62,091 nt of DNA from NCBI GenBank assembly GCA_017305055.1, contig JAFKMZ010000015.1, forward strand, positions 1-62,091, written 5' to 3'. Shown here piece by piece: positions 26,310 to 33,232 of this stretch (position 1 is its first letter; the number at the start of each line of letters is the position of its first letter). This DNA comes from Lysobacterales bacterium (GTDB lineage: Bacteria; Pseudomonadota; Gammaproteobacteria; Xanthomonadales; Rhodanobacteraceae). The translations under genes and the position numbers were made by a program. The notes beneath the pieces were generated by a model. The model had not been told where the DNA came from. It did not search any database and was given only the letters and a program-made list of their open reading frames with translations.

Positions 26310-27659
26310 TCAGTCCGGCGCGCGGACGCGATCGCGAAAGGCCTCGGTGAAATCGCCGATGGCCTCCACCAGGTCGGTGATGGCCAAGCGCTCGACTTCA
26401 GTCATGTCCGGGTTCCAGCAATCGAAGATCAACACCACCCGGGTCCGGTCACTCTTGTTCCAGGCCTCGTGCTCCATGGTGTCGTCGAACGTCACGCAAC
26501 GGCCTTCCTGCCAGGCGTGGATCTCGCCGCCAACGCGCAGCGCGCAGTCGGGCGGCACGATGAGCGGCAGATGCGTCGTCACCCGGGTATTGGTGACGCC
26601 GCGATGCGGCAGGATGTGCGTTCCTGGGCGCAGCACCGAAAACAGCGTCTCGGGCGAATGGTTCGGCACGCGGTCCAGCGGCAGCGTATCGAGTGCCGCC
26701 GCCGTGTGCGGACAGCGGTCGCAATGCTCGTCATAGCGCTTGCCATGGCGATGGAAGAAATACGCGTCCCAGGTCGCCCGGCCCGGTCCGAACGCCGCGA
26801 GCATGTCCGGCCTGTCCTTGATCTTGTCGCCCAGGAAAGGCTCCAGGTCCTGCGTCTCCTGCAGCACGGCGCGCAATTCATCGCGTATCACGCTGGTCTT
26901 CGCCTCGAGCTCCTCGTACCACGGGAGCTGCTCACGCGCGTAATAGGTGCGGGCGGGTACACCGGGGAAATGCAGGAACTTCGATCGCTGCCGCGGATCC
27001 TGCCATTGGACCGGCTGCTCGCCGAGGTAGCCCGCGAGCGCCTGCTCGACCCGCACCAGCTCGGAACGGCCGTAGCGCTGGCGCAACGGTTCGAGAACCC
27101 CGTCGAACAACGCATGGCGGCCGGTGGCGATGTAGCGTATGGCGTTCTGTACCGCGTCACGTCCGCCAGGTGGCGTGGTCTCGTCACTCAGCCATTGACC
27201 TTGTCTCTGCGCAAGGTTTACGGCCGAGAAATATTCGATCAGCGCCTCGTGCGAATCGCCCAGCCGCTCCAGTGCAATCCCCAATCGCAGGCGGGCGACG
27301 AACATGCCTGGAGCAAGCTGCAGCGCCCGCCGCAGGCTGTCCGCCGCCGCCCGCATGTCGCCGTCCAGCATCTGCGACGTACCGAGCTGATGCCATGCGG
27401 ACGCATCACCCGGATGCGCCTGCGTGGCCGTTTGCATCAGTTCGACGGCACGTCGGCCAGCGCCGCGCAGCCATTGACGGTTCGCCAGATATTTCAGCGC
27501 CTCGAGATCGTCGGGCTGGTTCTCCAGTACCTGCGTATACGCCGCTTCAGCCGCTGCCTCGTCGTTGCGCCCAACGGCGGCGCGCGCATGCTCGCGGAGT
27601 CCGACCAATTGCTGGTTTGCTTCATTCCCCATCGGCACACTCGCTGGTGATGCGTCCAT
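26310..27659 (-). CDS. TPR protein with aspartyl/asparaginyl beta-hydroxylase domain
   Basis: This 449-residue protein is a close paralogue of 18452-19774. It has TPR helices in the first 150 residues and then the beta-hydroxylase domain with ILPHRGVTNTR, GGEIHAWQEGRCVTFDDTME, HEAWN and the Arg ten residues after the second His. It is predicted to hydroxylate Asp or Asn in a protein or peptide and has no export signal. The ATG at 27659 has GGGAA five to six bases upstream; the internal ATG at 27632 has a weaker site. It shares a transcript with the TPR-oxygenase at 24429-26288 and lies 26 bases after the glutaredoxin fusion gene, so all three could be co-transcribed. Confidence 0.88.
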   Translation of the reverse strand: MDASPASVPMGNEANQQLVGLREHARAAVGRNDEAAAEAAYTQVLENQPDDLEALKYLANRQWLRGAGRRAVELMQTATQAHPGDASAWHQLGTSQMLDGDMRAAADSLRRALQLAPGMFVARLRLGIALERLGDSHEALIEYFSAVNLAQRQGQWLSDETTPPGGRDAVQNAIRYIATGRHALFDGVLEPLRQRYGRSELVRVEQALAGYLGEQPVQWQDPRQRSKFLHFPGVPARTYYAREQLPWYEELEAKTSVIRDELRAVLQETQDLEPFLGDKIKDRPDMLAAFGPGRATWDAYFFHRHGKRYDEHCDRCPHTAAALDTLPLDRVPNHSPETLFSVLRPGTHILPHRGVTNTRVTTHLPLIVPPDCALRVGGEIHAWQEGRCVTFDDTMEHEAWNKSDRTRVVLIFDCWNPDMTEVERLAITDLVEAIGDFTEAFRDRVRAPD

Positions 27660-27685
27660 GTGATTCCCGGGCACCCGCAGGAAGG

Positions 27686-28609
27686 TCAGTAGCGCGGCAC
27701 GCCCGGGTCGATCCCGACCGACCACGCATCCATGCCGCCCTCGACGTTGTACACCTGGCTGAAGCCGTGGGCTGCAAAACGTTGCGCGACACCCTTGCTC
27801 GACGCGCCACTGTGGCAGATGAAGGCCAGCGCGGTGTCCTTGGGCAGGCTGGCCAGATTCTCGTAACCCTCCTCATCGAGAATGCGTGCAGATGCCAGCG
27901 GGGCAGCCAGGGCACGGCCTGCTGCGGGTCGCACGTCGATGAGGGTGATGTCGCTGGCGGCCAGTCGGGTCTGCAGCTCCTGCACGCTCATGGACTTGAT
28001 CGTCTGCGCGCCGGGGAAGGTCAGGCTGAGGCCCTCGCCCTGCACTGTGGTGACCCAGTCGATCACGATGCCGCGGGCGCGCTGCGCGCTGGCCGGGTCG
28101 AAGTGCACCTCCAGGCCGTTGGCATGGGCGACGATGTCGTGCTCGCCGGCCGGTGCGAGCTGGAAGCCCGCACTGTGGTCCGGGCCGACTTCCAGGTGCA
28201 GGGCGGCGCCCTCTGCGTTCGCGGTCGCGTCGCGGATGGCCTCGGCGGCGGCGTCGGTGATGGTGATTTCCGGCGGGGTGCGATCCGGCGCGGGCAGGCC
28301 AAACAGCGTATGCAGCTCGCCGCTGGCGTACATCTGCTGGATGATGTCGGCGCCGCCGACCAGTTCCCCCTGCACGTAGAGCTGTGGGATCGTCGGCCAG
28401 TCGCCGTACTCCTTGATGCCCTGGCGGATCTCGGCGTCCTCGAGCACGTTGACGGTGTGGTAGTCCGGCAGGAGTTCGTTGAGGGTGTTGGTGGCGGCCA
28501 TGGAAAAGCCACACATCGGCTGCTGGCGGTCGCCCTTCATGAACAGCACGACGGGGTGTTCCTGCAGCAGGGTCTCGATACGCTCGCGCGTGGTGCTGTC
28601 CAGGGGCAT
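27686..28609 (-). CDS. Monothiol glutaredoxin / IscA-like / rhodanese fusion protein
   Basis: The 307-residue protein joins three domains. Residues 1-105 are a monothiol glutaredoxin with the CGFS site at 33-36 (QPMCGFSMAATNTLNELL), the type that carries Fe-S clusters with glutathione. Residues 111-200 have an HesB/IscA-like fold (PPEITITDAAAEAI, VHFDPASAQRARGIVIDW) but lack the usual three cysteines. Residues 207-307 are a rhodanese-like domain with the active loop CHSGASS and C265 as nucleophile. The combination points to Fe-S cluster or sulfur trafficking in the cytoplasm. The start at 28609 has GGAG upstream. Iron supply could matter to the many iron oxygenases beside it. Confidence 0.9.
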   Translation of the reverse strand: MPLDSTTRERIETLLQEHPVVLFMKGDRQQPMCGFSMAATNTLNELLPDYHTVNVLEDAEIRQGIKEYGDWPTIPQLYVQGELVGGADIIQQMYASGELHTLFGLPAPDRTPPEITITDAAAEAIRDATANAEGAALHLEVGPDHSAGFQLAPAGEHDIVAHANGLEVHFDPASAQRARGIVIDWVTTVQGEGLSLTFPGAQTIKSMSVQELQTRLAASDITLIDVRPAAGRALAAPLASARILDEEGYENLASLPKDTALAFICHSGASSKGVAQRFAAHGFSQVYNVEGGMDAWSVGIDPGVPRY

Positions 28610-28686
28610 ATCCGGCTCCGGCAAATAAGCGCAATGATACTGCGTGCGCCTGGGGGCGCAGCGGCGGCCGTCGGAGGGCGCGCCGC

Positions 28687-29304
28687 TCAGCCGAGTGCGG
28701 TCCGGGCGGCCTCCGCGATCGGCTCGATCCACGCCGCGTACTGTGCACCCGTCGGATGCAGGCCATCGGCGCCGATCCAGCCCGGCGGGGCCTGCCGCGA
28801 CAGCGGCGTGATGTCGATCCATCGCATGCCGGCGTGCGTAGCTTCATCCCGCGCCACCGCGTTGTAGGCATCCAGTTCGCGCGCGACCTGGGTGGGGTCG
28901 CGCTGCTGCTGGCGGGCGTGCGGCGTGTGGCCCCAGTCGGGAATCGAGGGCACCAGCACCCGTCCGGCACGGCCACCGGCCAGCTCGCGCGCATGTGCGA
29001 GCAGGGCACGCAGCGAGGTCCGATACAGTTCCGGTGGTTGGCCGCGGTACTGGTTGTTGACGCCGATCTGCAGCGAGACCAGGTCGTAGGGTGGTTGCAG
29101 GGCGGCCTGTTCGATGCCGGCGGCCAGCTCCTGCGTGGTCCAGCCGGTACGCGCCACGATACGGACCTCGGCGAGATCCAGCGAGCCGCTGCGCAGGCGG
29201 CTGGCCAATTGCTCCGGCCAGCGCTCGGCGGGCGCCACGCCTTCGCCACAGGTGTAGGAATCGCCCAGGGCGAGGTAGCGGAGGGATGTGTGGGTTGCGG
29301 TCAA
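28687..29304 (-). CDS. SGNH/GDSL-family hydrolase
   Basis: The roughly 205-residue protein has the GDSL block [16 protein letters not shown] near its N-terminus, the block III motif [10 protein letters not shown] (N as oxyanion residue), and the block [14 protein letters not shown] carrying the catalytic Asp and His. It is predicted to hydrolyse ester bonds, as lipase, esterase or acyl-thioesterase. No ATG lies in frame close to the motif; a TTG at 29304 gives a sensible N-terminus, and other TTG starts exist upstream, so the start is uncertain. No signal peptide is seen from the chosen start. It is divergent from the S15-type hydrolase gene at 29510. Confidence 0.85.
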   Translation of the reverse strand: MTATHTSLRYLALGDSYTCGEGVAPAERWPEQLASRLRSGSLDLAEVRIVARTGWTTQELAAGIEQAALQPPYDLVSLQIGVNNQYRGQPPELYRTSLRALLAHARELAGGRAGRVLVPSIPDWGHTPHARQQQRDPTQVARELDAYNAVARDEATHAGMRWIDITPLSRQAPPGWIGADGLHPTGAQYAAWIEPIAEAARTALG

Positions 29305-29509
29305 GGTGCACCAGGTGGTGGTCGGGGTGGCGCGCCCAGTTTGCCTGAGCAAGGGTGCGGGAGGATGGATGGCACGAGTCGCGGCTGGTGGCGAATCTTC
29401 GAAGATGACGTCCGGGGTGGTGTTCAAGCGCGTGGCGAGGGCTTACGATCGGGGTTCGGCGTGCGCGTTTTGCGTACCGCGCCAACCGATTCAGCCTGAG
29501 GGGATCCCT

Positions 29510-31519
29510 ATGCGTTCGACTCGACTTGCGGCAACGGTGGCCAGTGCTGTGGTGCCGTTTGGACTTTCCCTGCTGATGGCCGGCCCGGTCATGGCGCAGC
29601 AGCGGCTGACCCCGGAGGAGGCGCTGATTGCCCAGCGCAACAGCATCGAGCAGCAGCTGGAGCAGGTGGCGGTCATCGACCGCAAGGTCATGGTCAAGAT
29701 GCGCGACGGCAAGCTCATGGCGGCCGACGTCTACCGGCCGAAGAATGCCGCCGGCAAGGTGCCGATCATCTTCGTGCGCACCCCGTACAACTTCAATTAC
29801 TGGGACGTGAAGCTGGGCGCCCCGCGCGACATGAGCCGCGAGCTCGAGGCGGTGAAGCGCGGCTATGCCTACGTGGAGATCAACGAGCGTGGGCACTTCT
29901 TCTCCCAGGGCGAATACGACATCCTCGGTCCGCCGCTGACCGACGGCTCGGATGAGATCAAGTGGATGTCCTCGCAGCCCTGGTCCAACGGCAAGGTGGG
30001 CACGACCGGCTGCTCCTCCACGGCCGAGTGGCAGCTGGCCGTGGTGGCCCAGGACGACCCGGGCTACACCACGTTCAACGTGCAGGGCTTTGGCGCCGGC
30101 ATCGGCAAGGTCGGCCCTTATTGGGAGCAGGGCAACTGGTACCGCGGCGGCGCCGTGCAGATGCTGTTCATCTCCTGGCTTTATGGCCAGCAGAACCAGG
30201 TGCGGCCGATGTTCCCGGCCAATGCGTCGCAGGCCGACCTGATCCGTTCCTCGAAGATGTTCGACCTGGCGGCGCAGATGCCACCGGTGGACTGGGACAA
30301 GGCGTTCTGGCATTTGCCGGAAAGCGACATCATCAAGGCCGTGGGTGGTCCCCCGGGAATTTTCGACACCGTGATGCCGGTTGCCACCGGCGGCAACATG
30401 ATTGCGCGCACACCGGCGAGCCCGGCCTGGACCAAGGGCGGGTTGTGGAACGAGAGCATGAAGGTGAACAAGCCGGGTCTGTGGTTCGTCAGCTGGTACG
30501 ACGTCGGCGTCTCGCCGAACCTGGCCGCCTACAACGAGGTGCGGCGGACGGCGCCGAAGGCCATCGCCGATCAGCAATACCTGGTCATCTCGCCGGTGCT
30601 GCACTGCGCCTACACCCGCGCCACCGAGCACACCATGATCGGTGACCTGGACGTGGGCGATGCGCGCATGGATTTCAACGGCCTGATGTACGGCTGGTTC
30701 GACCACTTCCTCAAGGGCGAGGACAACGGCATCCTGCAGAAGCAGCCCAAGGTGCTGTACTACGTCATGGGCGAGAACAAGTGGAAGCAGTCCCCGACCT
30801 GGCCGCCGGCCGGTGCCACCACGCAGAGCTTCTACTTCACCAGCAAGGGCCACGCGAACACCTTGTACGGCGATGGTGCGCTGGTGACCAGTGCGCCGGC
30901 AGCCAAGGATCAGCCTGATACCTTCATCTATGATCCGGGCAATCCCGTGCCGACCTTTGGCGGCGGCGGTTGCTGCCAGGGCAACGCGGTGAAGTTCGGC
31001 TCCTTCGACCAGAGCGGGCACGAGACCCGCAACGACATCCTGGTCTACGACAGCGAGCCGTTCAAACAGGGCGTCGAGGTCAGCGGGCCGATCACGGTGA
31101 CGCTGTATGTGTCCTCCAGCGCCAAGGACACCGATTTCACCTTCAAGGTGATGGACGTCCATCCGGATGGGAAGGCCTACAACATCACCGAGAACATCCA
31201 GCGCATGCGCTACCGCGATGGCTACGACAAGCCATTGGCGTGGATGTCGCCGGGGCAGGTGTACAAGGTGACGTTCCAGCCGATCGATACCAGCAATTAC
31301 TTCGCCGCCGGGCACAAGCTGCGGGTGGCGATTTCCAGCAGCAACTTCCCGCGCTTCGACCGCAACCTCAACACCGGCGGCAACAACTACGACGAGACCA
31401 AATGGGTGGTGGCGCACAACGCCGTGCACCATGACAGCCAGTATCCATCGAGCATCACCATCACCGTGGTGCCCGGTGGCGGCCAGCCCGCCCAGGTGAC
31501 CCTGCCCAGGCACGACTGA
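29510..31519 (+). CDS. Exported CocE/NonD-type (peptidase S15 family) hydrolase
   Basis: The 669-residue precursor has a signal peptide ending GPVMAQQ. The alpha/beta-hydrolase domain follows ([30 protein letters not shown]), with the nucleophile elbow GCSSTAEW and S169 as the likely catalytic Ser. The C-terminal third is the jelly-roll domain of the family ([36 protein letters not shown]). Members include X-Pro dipeptidyl-peptidases, cocaine esterase and glutaryl-amidases, so acyl or dipeptide cleavage in the periplasm is expected. The start at 29510 follows a GAGGGG site. An insertion with GGGGCC at about 484-489 before CQGNAVKFG is noticeable but of unknown meaning. Confidence 0.88.
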   Translation: MRSTRLAATVASAVVPFGLSLLMAGPVMAQQRLTPEEALIAQRNSIEQQLEQVAVIDRKVMVKMRDGKLMAADVYRPKNAAGKVPIIFVRTPYNFNYWDVKLGAPRDMSRELEAVKRGYAYVEINERGHFFSQGEYDILGPPLTDGSDEIKWMSSQPWSNGKVGTTGCSSTAEWQLAVVAQDDPGYTTFNVQGFGAGIGKVGPYWEQGNWYRGGAVQMLFISWLYGQQNQVRPMFPANASQADLIRSSKMFDLAAQMPPVDWDKAFWHLPESDIIKAVGGPPGIFDTVMPVATGGNMIARTPASPAWTKGGLWNESMKVNKPGLWFVSWYDVGVSPNLAAYNEVRRTAPKAIADQQYLVISPVLHCAYTRATEHTMIGDLDVGDARMDFNGLMYGWFDHFLKGEDNGILQKQPKVLYYVMGENKWKQSPTWPPAGATTQSFYFTSKGHANTLYGDGALVTSAPAAKDQPDTFIYDPGNPVPTFGGGGCCQGNAVKFGSFDQSGHETRNDILVYDSEPFKQGVEVSGPITVTLYVSSSAKDTDFTFKVMDVHPDGKAYNITENIQRMRYRDGYDKPLAWMSPGQVYKVTFQPIDTSNYFAAGHKLRVAISSSNFPRFDRNLNTGGNNYDETKWVVAHNAVHHDSQYPSSITITVVPGGGQPAQVTLPRHD

Positions 31520-31579
31520 CCGAGCGTGGTGGCAACGGGCTTGCATCCTGCTGGATGTCCAGCGCCGCGGCGGACTTGA

Positions 31580-31616
31580 CCCTCTCCCCCGACGATGAAG
31601 CTGTCAGGGGAGAGGG
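31580..31616. repeat. Dispersed inverted repeat, copy B1
   Basis: CCCTCTCCCC (31580-31589) and its exact reverse complement GGGGAGAGGG (31607-31616) flank a 17-base loop containing GACG and GCTGTC. A second copy with the same loop core is at 57479-57519. Here it sits between convergent genes and could end transcripts from both sides. Confidence 0.8.
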
Positions 31617-31643
31617 AGCCATGTCGTCACCGTGGCCCCCTTT

Positions 31644-33134
31644 TCACACCGTCTCGAACAGGGCCATGAAGCCATAGTCCATGTGGCTTTGCATGTGGCA
31701 GTGGAACAGGCTCAGGCCAGGCTGGTCGGCGGTGAAATCGACCTCGGTGGTCTGGAACGCCGGCACCAGCACCACGTCCTTGATCACCCCATTCGTTGGG
31801 TGGCCCATGACGCTGGTGATCTCGAAGCTGTGCCGGTGCAGGTGCAGCGGGTGGATGTCGTCGCTGGCGTTGCGCAGACGCAGCCGATAGCGGCCGCCAA
31901 GCCTGAGTTGGCGCATTACCGGCATGGTCTTGTCGTCGAAGGGCACGCCGTTGATGGACCACAGGTCGAAGCCTTCGCCCGCGCTTTGCCGCGCGGTGAT
32001 CAGCAGGTCGATGATCCCGTCAGGCTTGGCCGGCTGGTGGGCTGGACCGGCAAAGCGCCGATAGTCCCACTTGAACCCTGCCGGTGGTGCCTGCCATTGC
32101 GGCTCGCCACTGGCGCCTGCGTATTCGACCACGATGCCCATGCCGGCCTGGCGGACGTCGTCGGTGGTGTCACCGAGTACCCAGACGCCCGGATGATTCA
32201 TCTCCACGATGGCGGAGATGCGTTCGGCGGTGCCCAGCCACAGCACCGGCACCTCGGCCGGCGTCGGCACCGGATTGCCATCCAGCGCGATCACCTTGAA
32301 CGCATGCCCGGGCAGGGCAAGGCTGTAGTTTTCGGTGGCGCTGGCGTTGACCACGTGCAGCAGCACGCGCTCGCCGCGCTTGACCTTGATCGGCTCGCCC
32401 TCGCCAAGCATCTTGCCGTTGATGGCGAACGCCTCGTAGTTGAGCTCGTAGCCCGGTGGCACCGAGCCGGCATCGGGATCGGCCTTGGCGGCGATGCCGA
32501 CCAGGTCGATGTCCATGCCATCCGGCGCCATGAACGGCCCATCCATGTCGACGCGGTTGAGCCAGGGCTGGAACTCCTTGAGGGTCAGGAATACCTCGCG
32601 GTCGTAGGCACCCGGGTCATGTTTTGGTTCGATGTACACGGGGCCGGCCAGGCCCGTGTACAACCCGCGGGCGAGGTCGGTGCCGGCGCGAACGTGAGTG
32701 TGGTAATAGCGCAGGCCCGAGGGGGTGGGCGTGAACACCAACCGGCGATGGCCGTGGGCAGGTATCGGCGGCGTGCCTTCCTCGAAGGCGCCGTCCACGT
32801 TGTCCGGCAAATGTTGGCCGTGCCAGTGCACCTGCTCGGCGACGTCGGTGTCGTTGAAGACGTCGACGATGGCGCGCTGGCCTTCCTTGAAGCGCAGCAG
32901 CGGTCCGGGAAAATCGCCGTTGTACAACGTGGTCGAGACGAAGCGCCTGGGGCCGAGTTCCAGCACGCCACTGGCGATGCGCAAGCTGTAGTCGGCCTTG
33001 GCGGCGCGTTCGGCGGCAGTGGGCGGAGCTTCTTTGAGCGTCCCCATGCCGTCGGTGGCCTTGGATGCTGCCCATGGAACACTGGCAGTGAGCATACCCA
33101 GCCCGGTGGCTTTCAGGAAATCACGGCGATCCAC
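31644..33134 (-). CDS. Multicopper oxidase, Tat-exported, three-domain laccase type
   Basis: The 496-residue protein starts with a Tat motif, DRRDFLK, and a hydrophobic stretch. All four copper motifs are present: H103-W-H105 (HWHGQHLP), H145-T-H147 (YYHTHV), HPLHLHRHSFEI, and H478-C-H480-x3-H484 with Phe489 at the axial position, typical of high-potential type 1 copper. It should oxidise phenols or metal ions while reducing O2 to water, in the periplasm. No Met-rich copper-binding insertion of the CueO kind is seen. The start is GTG at 33134; no better ATG is in frame. A Fur-like palindrome lies 18 bases upstream. Confidence 0.92.
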   Translation of the reverse strand: MDRRDFLKATGLGMLTASVPWAASKATDGMGTLKEAPPTAAERAAKADYSLRIASGVLELGPRRFVSTTLYNGDFPGPLLRFKEGQRAIVDVFNDTDVAEQVHWHGQHLPDNVDGAFEEGTPPIPAHGHRRLVFTPTPSGLRYYHTHVRAGTDLARGLYTGLAGPVYIEPKHDPGAYDREVFLTLKEFQPWLNRVDMDGPFMAPDGMDIDLVGIAAKADPDAGSVPPGYELNYEAFAINGKMLGEGEPIKVKRGERVLLHVVNASATENYSLALPGHAFKVIALDGNPVPTPAEVPVLWLGTAERISAIVEMNHPGVWVLGDTTDDVRQAGMGIVVEYAGASGEPQWQAPPAGFKWDYRRFAGPAHQPAKPDGIIDLLITARQSAGEGFDLWSINGVPFDDKTMPVMRQLRLGGRYRLRLRNASDDIHPLHLHRHSFEITSVMGHPTNGVIKDVVLVPAFQTTEVDFTADQPGLSLFHCHMQSHMDYGFMALFETV

Positions 33135-33151
33135 GATGGCTTCGGCTCATC

Positions 33152-33166
33152 TGAGAACAATTCTCA
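33152..33166 (-). promoter_or_regulatory. Fur-box-like palindrome upstream of multicopper oxidase
   Basis: TGAGAA-CAA-TTCTCA is a perfect six-base palindrome with a three-base centre. Read on the oxidase strand (TGAGAATTGTTCTCA) it matches 11 of the 14 paired positions of the 7-1-7 Fur consensus TGATAAT-n-ATTATCA. It lies 18 bases before the oxidase start codon, where a repressor would block initiation. Confidence 0.5.
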
Positions 33167-33232
33167 ATGATATTCCGATCGGCGTCGCGGCACACGGCGC
33201 ATCGGCCGTAGCCGCGTCGAGGGCTGGCCGGA

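Noticed and set aside
29305-29427. Upstream extension of the SGNH hydrolase to a TTG at 29427
   Set aside because: The extra 41 residues are Pro/Thr-rich without a signal peptide or family similarity, and the GDSL block normally lies within the first 10-20 residues.
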